Below are positions 34,748 to 43,375 of a DNA stretch of 64,000 nucleotides, one piece after another (the first letter of the stretch is position 1; each line of letters begins with the position of its first letter). Origin of the DNA: Bacteroidetes bacterium GWF2_33_16 (lineage in GTDB: Bacteria > Bacteroidota > Bacteroidia > Bacteroidales > UBA12077); NCBI GenBank assembly GCA_001768565.1, contig MEOE01000001.1:186001-250000 (forward strand), in the 5' to 3' direction. The position numbers and the translations under genes are program-made. The notes beneath the pieces were generated by a model, which ran no database searches, was not told the DNA's origin, and saw nothing but the letters and a program-made list of their open reading frames with translations.

Positions 34748-34790
34748 TTGTTATTTGTTTTATTGTTAATAAAATAACAATGCAAAAATA
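34748..34790 (-). promoter_or_regulatory. gdhA -7 element and leader dyad
   Basis: The minus strand reads TATTTTTG at 34783-34790 (TAnnTTTG). TTGTTATTT (34748-34756) and AAATAACAA (34772-34780) form a perfect 9-base dyad within the predicted 5' leader. Confidence 0.45.
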
Positions 34791-34907
34791 AGTTTTCCCG
34801 GCAAGAGAAAACATATTATTAAACACAGTAGAATATGATTTTGCTCATGTTTGAATTAACAATCAGCAGAACAAAAAATTTAGTAAATTATTTGAAGAAC
34901 AATCAAT

Positions 34908-35600
34908 CTAATACTTAACTATAACTTTCCATGATCCTTCTTTAATAATGATAAATTTCACATTACATTTAACTTCAAAAGTATTTAATCGGTTTAATGC
35001 AGTAAACTGCAACGATCCTTCAAAAGGAAAAGTTACACCTTCGAACCCAGAATAAGTTATAGACTTAGTTGATACACCACTATTATTTGACAACAATAGA
35101 TCATTAAAGTCCCTAACTTCTCTACCATCTCTGTTAAAAACGACTTCAATAGATCCAGGAATACCTCCCTGCTTTTCCATAATAGTAACACTTGTAACAT
35201 TAAGCATTTGTATAACTTTATATGGTAACTCAACTATTTCTCTTTCAAAGTTATCGTCTTTCCAAATACCATTTAACTTTTTATCTGTACTTGCTACATA
35301 AAGAGTACCCCTCCCATTCTTCTTTCCTGCTTTCCAATTACCTTCATAGTAGTCGCCATTAGCCCAAAAATATTTACCATTCCCATTAGGAAATCCCTCT
35401 TTAAACTTTCCTTCGTATTTATCAATACCTTGTGCTATACCTTTGCCATGAGCAAGACCATTTTTACAATCACCATTATACGATCCAGAAATGGATTCGA
35501 GTAACACTTTGCATTCATTAGATTCCTGAGCATTAGCTATAAAGCCTATTAATAATATAAAAACAAATAATACACTGTTTACAAGGATAGATTTTTTCAT
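34908..35600 (-). CDS. Secreted MORN-repeat protein
   Basis: A 230-residue protein with signal peptide (ends IANAQES). Residues of about 38-125 hold at least three MORN repeats (YNGDCKNGLAHGKG, YEGKFKEGFPNGNGKY, YEGNWKAGKKNGRG), followed by a beta-rich C-terminal domain of unknown type. MORN repeats bind lipids or proteins and occur in surface and periplasmic scaffolds. It lies 112 bases downstream of the second receiver-ATP-grasp gene on the same strand; cotranscription is possible but not shown. Confidence 0.85.
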   Translation of the reverse strand: MKKSILVNSVLFVFILLIGFIANAQESNECKVLLESISGSYNGDCKNGLAHGKGIAQGIDKYEGKFKEGFPNGNGKYFWANGDYYEGNWKAGKKNGRGTLYVASTDKKLNGIWKDDNFEREIVELPYKVIQMLNVTSVTIMEKQGGIPGSIEVVFNRDGREVRDFNDLLLSNNSGVSTKSITYSGFEGVTFPFEGSLQFTALNRLNTFEVKCNVKFIIIKEGSWKVIVKY

Positions 35601-35712
35601 AAGAGCAATTTTTAGGTTAATAATTAGTATAAGATGAACAATTAAGATTTTACCCTATAATGAGTTAAATAATAATTCTCCAAATCTTATTTAAATAATC
35701 ATGCAAGGAACT

Positions 35713-38685
35713 TTATTTATTGGGTTTAAAAATTACCCCTTTTTTGTTTTTGCCATCAATCTGCACCATAATAGGATTCTCGAACCTTATATGTCTCAGA
35801 TATTTGTTTTCTGAGTATGCCTTATGGTTTGTAAGGAATTCGAGATCATAGAAACCATCATTTAGATATGGATTTATTGTAAAATAACCAACTCTGAATG
35901 ATGTCAAGTTTTGAAAGAAATGAGTACCTTGACTAGGATCAATTCGAAAGTTCTCTAAACCCGACTCAACAATAACCCTTGCCTGAGATATGTGAGCCCA
36001 TTTAACCGGAATTCCCAAATTTGGATCACTTGACCCCCATCTACCCGGTCCGACTAAAACATAATTCTTTTTTTCTTTTACAAACATTTCGTTTAATAAA
36101 CCTAACTCGATAGCTATTTTATCACTCTCGAGCGATTTAAAAGCATCTGGTTTTACGTAAACAAAATCGAAAATATCATCTATTCGACCATTTCCAAGTG
36201 CAGATTCGCAATATATAATAGTTTCTTCTTTTTTTGTCTCGTTCAGGTTAAGATTAGTAATCTGATCATTATCAACTATTGGCCGTATTTGCAAGAAATT
36301 GAAAACAACAGGTTCTCCTTTTTCTACATTTAGATCGACAGCAAATTCAATTTCAATAGGATTACTCATTTCTCTTTGCCCTATTTCAAGCAAGGTTCGC
36401 AATATTTCGGCTAGGGGAAAAGTTTCGTGCTTTAATATATTGGCAAACGTAATAATCCGTTTACCTTCATAGATTGTTCCATCTCGTAGAATGTTGTTCT
36501 GAAAATCATATGTTGATGCAGCAAATCGCAATGAGGAATCATTTTCAGCATCTTTAATATCATATTTATTAAGATTAATGCCATCGTCGGGTGATGGAAT
36601 AAACTTAGTAGGACACATGTCTAATGCATAAAATGTTTTTTGCGAATCTTTTAATGCAAATTCGGGAGATGAAAGCTGTAATATTTTTTTAGGATGCTTA
36701 GGTGAAAATCTTAATGACACACCTCCATCAACTATTTGTTTTCCTAATCCATAGGCAATATTCGCAATTCCATCTTCGTGTTTCTCGGGATCAATAGGGT
36801 AAAAATTTATAGATCGTGCAACACCTGAGATTGTTGGATAGAATTTATTTCCAAATTGCTTACCACAAACTTCCTGCAAAACAATTCCCATTTTTTCTTC
36901 ATCAATAACATTGGATGTTGCAGCCATATATGCTTTACTACTTTTAAAGTATACCGAGGCATATACTGATTTTATTGCATCGGAAAGCATTTTTATCATT
37001 AATGTGCCATTTTCTGTTTTTGGAATCATATAGGTTGAATATATTCCGGCAAATGGCTGATAATGTGAATCCTCAAGTTTCGATGACGATCGGATTGCTA
37101 ATGGATTTTGAACCACAGATATAAAAGCATATAAGTCTTGATAAACCCTACTGGGTAATTTTGCTTGAACAAAATAATCGAGTATTTCTTCATCTGATCT
37201 ATCTGACATTCCGATTTTGTACAAATCATTTTCTTCCATAAACTCATCGAAAATATCTGTGCTAAGCACAACCGTTCTCGGAATTGTAATAATAACACCT
37301 GGAAATCTATTAAAAATTTGATTTTTTTTAATAATTGAATTAACAAATGCTAATCCTCTGGCTTTACCACCGATAGACCCATCGCCTATTCGCGAAAAAA
37401 TAAGATACTCATCGAAACTATTTTTATCAAATTTAGCTATAATACCTCGGCCTTTGCTAATTCTATAACTCGAAATTGCGCGGTATATATATGTCCTTGC
37501 TTCTTTAAGGCTTTTAAAATCACCAAGAGTTAAATATTTAAATAATTGAGCAATTGGAAAAATAGCTCTTGCATTAAGCCATTTTGATAAATCATTTCGG
37601 CTTGCATGATACTCGAGAGAATTATCTGGAATTGTAAGTATCAGATTCTGTAATGCTTGTAAATCAGAAGCATGACCAATAGGTTTCATTGTATCTGGAT
37701 CCCGAAAAACAAACTCGCCAAAAGCAAATTGTTTTATAATATAATTTCTTAATTCAATGGATAAAGTTTTTGAGTATTTGTGAATAAATCCAACATTTAA
37801 TTCATCGGAATATTTCTTGTTTTCCATATCAGATGACTGCAGCAAGAATGGCATAAACTCATCATCTTCGCGAACTTTTTGGCATAATTTAATACCTGCC
37901 AGCTTGTCTTTTACACCTTTTCGTTTATAAGTAATATCCGAAATAATGCCAAGCATATTAAACCGGTACTTTTCATAAAGTTCTATTGCCTGTTCGTAAT
38001 TTGTGGCTAGCAAGATTTTTGGTCTTCCACGCATTCTCAGCATTTGCTGATGTTCATTTAATGCTTCGCGTATATATTCTTTCGATTGCTTTAATATAAT
38101 CTTGTAAATATTTGGGAGATAGGCTGAAATATATCGAATTGAATCTTCTATAAGCAAAATGGTTTGAACACCAACCACTTCAACATCATAGTTCACGTTC
38201 ATACGATCTTCAATAAGCTTTATTATTGCCACTAACAAATCGGCATTTCCTAACCAGCAAAAAACATAGTCGATAGCACTTAAATCTTCCTTCTCGAGGC
38301 GAACAGTAACTTCACGCGAAAAATGTGTTAACACAACTATTGGTATATTCGGATATAACTGTTTCATTTCGCGAGCAAAACTGAATGTATCTGAGCTACC
38401 AATTCGCAACATACTAATTACCAAATCGATATTTTCAGCTTTCATTATCTCAAACGCCTTTTCAGCTGTATTGGCCAATATAAAAATTGGTGGATATCGC
38501 AGGTTTAAAAGCACATACTCATTAAAGATCTGCTCATCAATACGACCATCTTCTTCGAGCATAAACGAATCGTAACTGCTAGCAATTAATAGCACTTTAT
38601 GAATTCTACGCTGCATTAAAAGGTTAAAAGATGTATCACCAAAATCTATTTTTAAACCATCTTGTTGATTTGTATAAAAACTCAT
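35713..38685 (-). CDS. Receiver-receiver-PEP-synthase ATP-grasp protein (short paralog)
   Basis: A 990-residue cytoplasmic protein. Domains: degenerate receiver (about 28-160, no phosphoacceptor Asp: DLVISMLRIG); second receiver (about 173-320) with Glu180-Asp181, Asp250 in GIISDITY, Ser284-Ser285 in LLQSS and Lys303 in IHKYS, all canonical; a link region; then the N-terminal ATP-grasp domain of PEP synthase / pyruvate phosphate dikinase (about 430-803: GGKARGLAF, PLAIRSSSKLEDS, FNFLQIRPI). The phosphohistidine domain and PEP-binding barrel are absent; instead a 185-residue C-terminal module with GPGRWGSSD and GTHFFQN follows. It is 23 bases after a longer paralog. No function is established. 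It may be a phosphotransfer or energy-sensing protein. Confidence 0.8.
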   Translation of the reverse strand: MSFYTNQQDGLKIDFGDTSFNLLMQRRIHKVLLIASSYDSFMLEEDGRIDEQIFNEYVLLNLRYPPIFILANTAEKAFEIMKAENIDLVISMLRIGSSDTFSFAREMKQLYPNIPIVVLTHFSREVTVRLEKEDLSAIDYVFCWLGNADLLVAIIKLIEDRMNVNYDVEVVGVQTILLIEDSIRYISAYLPNIYKIILKQSKEYIREALNEHQQMLRMRGRPKILLATNYEQAIELYEKYRFNMLGIISDITYKRKGVKDKLAGIKLCQKVREDDEFMPFLLQSSDMENKKYSDELNVGFIHKYSKTLSIELRNYIIKQFAFGEFVFRDPDTMKPIGHASDLQALQNLILTIPDNSLEYHASRNDLSKWLNARAIFPIAQLFKYLTLGDFKSLKEARTYIYRAISSYRISKGRGIIAKFDKNSFDEYLIFSRIGDGSIGGKARGLAFVNSIIKKNQIFNRFPGVIITIPRTVVLSTDIFDEFMEENDLYKIGMSDRSDEEILDYFVQAKLPSRVYQDLYAFISVVQNPLAIRSSSKLEDSHYQPFAGIYSTYMIPKTENGTLMIKMLSDAIKSVYASVYFKSSKAYMAATSNVIDEEKMGIVLQEVCGKQFGNKFYPTISGVARSINFYPIDPEKHEDGIANIAYGLGKQIVDGGVSLRFSPKHPKKILQLSSPEFALKDSQKTFYALDMCPTKFIPSPDDGINLNKYDIKDAENDSSLRFAASTYDFQNNILRDGTIYEGKRIITFANILKHETFPLAEILRTLLEIGQREMSNPIEIEFAVDLNVEKGEPVVFNFLQIRPIVDNDQITNLNLNETKKEETIIYCESALGNGRIDDIFDFVYVKPDAFKSLESDKIAIELGLLNEMFVKEKKNYVLVGPGRWGSSDPNLGIPVKWAHISQARVIVESGLENFRIDPSQGTHFFQNLTSFRVGYFTINPYLNDGFYDLEFLTNHKAYSENKYLRHIRFENPIMVQIDGKNKKGVIFKPNK

Positions 38686-38708
38686 AATAGTAGATTTTCA
38701 ATGTTCAT

Positions 38709-41700
38709 TTATTCATCAACTGTAATTGCCGATATTCGCTTACGACCATCCATGGTAATAATAATCGGCTTTACAAATCGAATGTGTTTAAAATATTTTG
38801 TTTCTTGAATTATTTTCTGCTTATTTAGAATATCCCAGCTAATAAAATCATTTATGTTTTGATGATTTATTGAAAAATATCCAACATTCATAGAAGTTAC
38901 GTTATGAAAAAAGTGAGAACCAAGCGAAGCGTCCAGAGGAAAATCCTCAAGACTAATTTCAACAATTATCTTTGCATTTGATATTTGAGGCCAAACTACT
39001 GGAATTCCTATAAAGCGATCTCTTGTTCCCCATCTTCCAGGTCCAATTAAAACATATTGCTTCCCCTCATCTCTCATTTTTGTATTCAACATCTCTATTT
39101 CGGAAGCCATTTCGTTCGTTTGTGTATTTTCAAACTTCTCAGGTATTGCAAAAATTATATCTGTTATACTTTGAACCCGCCCATTTCCCATTGTTTTTTC
39201 GGAATAAAGAATGGTTTTTTTATTTTTAATTTCGTCAAGATCAATAACATAATCGTCCTCGTTACATACCAATGGTTTGATCTGTAACAAATAGAATGAT
39301 GCCAATCCATTTTTATCCTTATTCAAATCGACTGCAAACTCGATTTCAACAGGTGATCCTAATGCTTCTTTAACAACATCGAGAATGATACTAATGGTTT
39401 TCGCTAATGGTATATGTCCAAATTTCAAAATATTTGCAAAATTTATTATTCGAGGGCCATAGGTTTCAATACCTGGGTTAATACGATCATTTTCTGCATC
39501 ATAAACCGAAGCTAAATGTTTTAAGGTATTGTGTTTTTCTGCATCGCTAACATCTAGTTTTATTAATCCGGCATCTTCGCCTTCCAGAAGATTCAGGTTT
39601 TCCTTTTTCAGGTCAACAGCATAAAAATAAACTTGTGAACTTTTAAATAAATCTTTAGACGAAATAATCTCGAGCTCAGGATATGCCGGAGAAAATCGAA
39701 AAGCTTTTTCTCCTTCAACAACATACTGACCTAATCCCAATGCAGCAACGGCAAAGCCTTCGTCGGGCTTCATATGTGCCACCGGGTAAAAATTATGAGA
39801 CTGAGCTGTTCCGCTAATATGTGGATAATAGCATCCATCAAAATGATTACCAACTACCTCCTGAATAATAATCGCCATTTTCTCCTCTTCAACTTTATTA
39901 TCGATTGCCTTAAAATAGTTACGTGCATGCTTTGAATATATTGATGCATAAACCAATTTTATTGCATCCATGGTTTCCTGTAAGCGTATATCAAAATCCG
40001 GATTATTATTTGGGAGTATATATGTTTCAAATATACCTGAAAAAGGCTGATTAATACTGTCTTCAAACAAACTTGATGATCTAATAGCAAGTGGTTTTGT
40101 AATTAATTTTAGATAAATTTTTAATCGTTTTTTTAATGTATAAGATAATTCACCCTTTAAAAAAGCCTTTCTTAATTCAGAATAATCTGTTTCGTTAAAA
40201 ATTGTCTCTTCAAGCTTATTTGCTTCAATAAACATATCAAACTCATCAGTTCCAAGAATGCTTGTTCTGGGCGTTCGCACATTAATAAGTGGCAGAAGCT
40301 CCTGAAATTTAAAATTATAGATAAGGGTATTAATAAATGCCAAACCACGGCCTTTTCCGCCTAAAGATCCTGTTGCCAGACTTACAATATTATTTTCCTC
40401 GAGAATTGCTGTTTCACTAAAATTAACAATTTTCCCTTTCTCCTGCTCATTTCTGTATAGTTTGAGAATATTGATTAAAAAATCTCGAAGCTGCTGAGTG
40501 CTTTCAAAATCACTAATACGAAGAGGATTTATTATTTTTGCAATTTGTATTTCACCTCGCGCCATTAACCAAAGCGAAAACTGGTTCTTAACAGCATGAT
40601 AAATAAGCGAATCATCGGGGACCGTTTTAAGATATGATTCAAACTCAGCCATGGATTTTGCAACTGCAATTTGCCTTCCTTGATTATCGCGATAAACGAA
40701 ATGGCCAAAACCAAGATGATAAGTAATAAAACTTTTCAAGTCTTGCAATAAACTTTCAGAGTTTTTATTTATAAAATTCGTTTTTAATTCGTATGATTTC
40801 TTTGCATTATCAGGGTTTGATGATTGCAAAACCGTAGGTAAGTTAGGCACATTCTCCCGAACAAATTTGATAAGTTCAAATCCGGCATCCTCGTCCATTT
40901 TCCCTTCGCGAGGAAAACTAACATCAGAAATAACACACAGAAAATAATCTTTATACTGGTTAAAAATCAACATTGCCTCTTCATAATTACTTGCAAGAAG
41001 TATCTTAGGTCTGGCACGCATTTTAAGTACCTTGTATAAATCGTCAGTATTTACATCTTCAATAAGTCGGCGCGTTTGTTCCATTATAATCTTATAGAGC
41101 ATTGGAAGATACCGTGAATAATATTTGGCCGAATCTTCCACAAGTAGAATCACTCTAGTAAGTCCTCCCTGTGTATCATTTTCAACATTTACCTGATCTT
41201 CGATGAGTTTGACCATGGCAAAAAATACTTTCGAGTCGCCATTCCAGATAAAAACTTTATCAATAGATGAAAGATCTTTTTTCTGCTCTTCAAGTATAGA
41301 TAAATCACTATTATTATTGAGCAACAAGAACATAGGAATATACTTGTACTTTGATTTGAGAGTATGACTAATTTTAAGCGGGGTTTTTTTATCAACTCCC
41401 ATCATTAAAATAACCAGATCAAAATGTTTGTATTCAAGTGCTTCTATTGCTTCATCCTCGGTTGAAACACCTGTAACCCGTGGAAGTGAAGTAAGATTCA
41501 ATTGGTGATATTCACCCAAAATATGATCTGTAAACCGCCCTTCTTTTTCAATGCTGTATGCATCGTAAAGATTTGCAATAAGGAGAATCTCCTTTACCTT
41601 AAATGGCATTAAATCATGTAACTGGTCCCTATCTGAATTGTGCTTATTTAAAAATTTTTGTAACAGTTGTCTACTATTAAGCACCTTTTCCTGCGATTGC

Positions 41701-42167
41701 CCTACAACACCAGATTTAGGTTTGGAGATTTCTTGTTTCCGAATTATGTTTTTTGCTTTAAGGCTATTTATATAACCGACAAATAAATTTGCTAGATTAT
41801 TAATAAGATCTCTTTCTTCCTTTAAAAAAGGCCCCTCGAAGACTTTGGAAAAATCTTTGGTATAAAAAACCTCAACAGTTCCTTCTTCTCCATCAATTGC
41901 CTGAAAGGTTTGTTTTTGACTCCAATCTGTTTCTAAAAAACCTGGACTTAAATAGTTTATTCCTCCAAATTGTATTCTGGCAACAGTATAATCAGGATAT
42001 TGCCATGCTTTTGGCATTATAAGTACTACCTTTTGTAAAGTTTCTTCAATGGACTTGCCTTCTTTAATAATCGTAGATGTTTGATTTATGCACGAAAGTT
42101 CCTTAAGGCGTTCTTTGTTCTCGGCAAGTAATCTGCTCAATTCTTTAGGATCCATAGAGTCAATCAT
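38709..42167 (-). CDS. GAF-receiver-receiver-PEP-synthase ATP-grasp protein (long paralog)
   Basis: An 1152-residue cytoplasmic protein of the same design as its neighbour, plus an N-terminal coil and GAF-like sensor (about 15-135). The first receiver (about 190-325) lacks the phosphoacceptor (LVILMMGV). The second (about 337-485) is complete: Glu344-Asp345, Asp415 in VISDVSF, Ser449-Ser450 in LQSS and Lys468 in INKNS. It contains a long insert between the acidic pair and the acceptor Asp. The ATP-grasp part (about 595-967) has GGKGRGLAF, PLAIRSSSLFEDS and LLQIKPLV; the C-terminal module has GPGRWGTRD and GSHFFHN. No phosphohistidine or PEP-binding domain. First of a two-gene operon, downstream of korAB but past a strong terminator. 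Confidence 0.8.
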   Translation of the reverse strand: MIDSMDPKELSRLLAENKERLKELSCINQTSTIIKEGKSIEETLQKVVLIMPKAWQYPDYTVARIQFGGINYLSPGFLETDWSQKQTFQAIDGEEGTVEVFYTKDFSKVFEGPFLKEERDLINNLANLFVGYINSLKAKNIIRKQEISKPKSGVVGQSQEKVLNSRQLLQKFLNKHNSDRDQLHDLMPFKVKEILLIANLYDAYSIEKEGRFTDHILGEYHQLNLTSLPRVTGVSTEDEAIEALEYKHFDLVILMMGVDKKTPLKISHTLKSKYKYIPMFLLLNNNSDLSILEEQKKDLSSIDKVFIWNGDSKVFFAMVKLIEDQVNVENDTQGGLTRVILLVEDSAKYYSRYLPMLYKIIMEQTRRLIEDVNTDDLYKVLKMRARPKILLASNYEEAMLIFNQYKDYFLCVISDVSFPREGKMDEDAGFELIKFVRENVPNLPTVLQSSNPDNAKKSYELKTNFINKNSESLLQDLKSFITYHLGFGHFVYRDNQGRQIAVAKSMAEFESYLKTVPDDSLIYHAVKNQFSLWLMARGEIQIAKIINPLRISDFESTQQLRDFLINILKLYRNEQEKGKIVNFSETAILEENNIVSLATGSLGGKGRGLAFINTLIYNFKFQELLPLINVRTPRTSILGTDEFDMFIEANKLEETIFNETDYSELRKAFLKGELSYTLKKRLKIYLKLITKPLAIRSSSLFEDSINQPFSGIFETYILPNNNPDFDIRLQETMDAIKLVYASIYSKHARNYFKAIDNKVEEEKMAIIIQEVVGNHFDGCYYPHISGTAQSHNFYPVAHMKPDEGFAVAALGLGQYVVEGEKAFRFSPAYPELEIISSKDLFKSSQVYFYAVDLKKENLNLLEGEDAGLIKLDVSDAEKHNTLKHLASVYDAENDRINPGIETYGPRIINFANILKFGHIPLAKTISIILDVVKEALGSPVEIEFAVDLNKDKNGLASFYLLQIKPLVCNEDDYVIDLDEIKNKKTILYSEKTMGNGRVQSITDIIFAIPEKFENTQTNEMASEIEMLNTKMRDEGKQYVLIGPGRWGTRDRFIGIPVVWPQISNAKIIVEISLEDFPLDASLGSHFFHNVTSMNVGYFSINHQNINDFISWDILNKQKIIQETKYFKHIRFVKPIIITMDGRKRISAITVDE

Positions 42168-42301
42168 ATTCTATCAAATAAAATGGTAAATAAGAACTCA
42201 ATCTTAAGGATGATTTTAATAATCCATATCCTATAAATATAAATGAAATTTAGTGCAGATGAAAGAATTTTTAAATCAAATTACTTTGAAATTAGCATAA
42301 A

Positions 42302-42327
42302 AAAAGGGGCAACTTATTGCCCCTTTT
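42302..42327 (-). terminator. Intrinsic terminator of korAB
   Basis: AAAAGGGGCAA (42302-42312), loop CTTA, TTGCCCCTTTT (42317-42327), with a T run on the minus strand 18 bases past the korB stop. Confidence 0.93.
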
Positions 42328-42344
42328 CTGTTATAACATTAATG

Positions 42345-43373
42345 CTATTTTATCTCCCAAGTTTCACCACTATTGAGTAAATCGTCAACTGATTTTATTT
42401 TAGCAGTTTTCATTACTTCCAGTACCTGATCACGAACATTATCATCATAAGTTGAATCTTTCACATTACGGATAACACCTAATGCAACTGGAAATTCTGG
42501 ATATGCCATGTTTGCAAGCATCATATGAACTCCAGGATTTGCCTCAAAAGCATCATGTGTAAGAATATCATCCATCGAGAATCCTCCTTGCCCAATAGTA
42601 ACAACTTTTAGGCTAATTCCACTAAGGATAAGCCCTTTGTCACGATTCTTCCCAAATATCATTTTTTCGCCATGACGAAGAACTATTGTTCTGTCTTCAC
42701 GGTACTCCTTATCGATAACTAATGAATGTGTTTTATCATTGTAAATAACACAGTTTTGCAGTATTTCAACAACCGAAGTGCCATCATGCTTTGCAGCCTC
42801 TATCATTATCTCCGATGTTAATTTAACATCAACATCAATTGAACGGGCAAAGAATTTACCCTGAGCTCCAATAACCAATTCGCCCGGACGGAAAGGATGC
42901 TCAACTGTTCCGAATGGTGATGTTTTTGTAATGGAACCGAGCTTTGAGGTTGGAGAATATTGACCTTTAGTTAAACCATAAATCTCATTATTAAAAAGGA
43001 GAATATTGATATCAATATTACGACGAACGGCGTGAATAAAATGATTACCACCAATTGCTAAAGCATCTCCATCGCCTGTTATTTGCCATACACTTAATTT
43101 TGGATTGGCAACTTTCACACCTGTAGAAATTGCTGATGCCCGACCATGTATTCCATGAAATCCAAAGGTATTTACGTAGTACGGGAAACGACTTGAACAG
43201 CCAATACCTGAAACAAATACATAACGCTCTATATCGTAGTTAAGAGCATCCGATATCTCTGGAAGTGCTCTTTGCACTGCACTAAGAACTGCGTGGTCAC
43301 CACAACCTGGGCACCATCGTACTTCCTGATCACTCTTAAAATCTTGCGGAGTATATTTAAAATTTTCTGCCAT
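42345..43373 (-). CDS. korB: 2-oxoacid:ferredoxin oxidoreductase, beta subunit
   Basis: A 342-residue thiamine-diphosphate subunit. Cys residues for the 4Fe-4S cluster are in WCPGCGDHAVL and SGIGCSSRFPYY; the TPP-Mg motif is GDGDALAIGG followed by NNEIYGLTKGQ. With KorA it oxidatively decarboxylates 2-oxoglutarate to succinyl-CoA, or reductively carboxylates it, exchanging electrons with ferredoxin. Substrate is inferred from the two-subunit form typical of KorAB; pyruvate or branched oxoacids are possible. Two bases separate it from korA. Confidence 0.9.
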   Translation of the reverse strand: MAENFKYTPQDFKSDQEVRWCPGCGDHAVLSAVQRALPEISDALNYDIERYVFVSGIGCSSRFPYYVNTFGFHGIHGRASAISTGVKVANPKLSVWQITGDGDALAIGGNHFIHAVRRNIDINILLFNNEIYGLTKGQYSPTSKLGSITKTSPFGTVEHPFRPGELVIGAQGKFFARSIDVDVKLTSEIMIEAAKHDGTSVVEILQNCVIYNDKTHSLVIDKEYREDRTIVLRHGEKMIFGKNRDKGLILSGISLKVVTIGQGGFSMDDILTHDAFEANPGVHMMLANMAYPEFPVALGVIRNVKDSTYDDNVRDQVLEVMKTAKIKSVDDLLNSGETWEIK

Positions 43374-43375
43374 GA

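Noticed and set aside
39023-39287. Plus-strand frames inside the receiver/ATP-grasp gene
   Set aside because: Antisense to a gene with clear domains; low-complexity aromatic composition.
35713-42167. Calling these genes PEP synthase or pyruvate phosphate dikinase
   Set aside because: Only the ATP-grasp domain is present; the phosphohistidine and PEP/pyruvate-binding domains are absent, so the metabolic reaction cannot be run.
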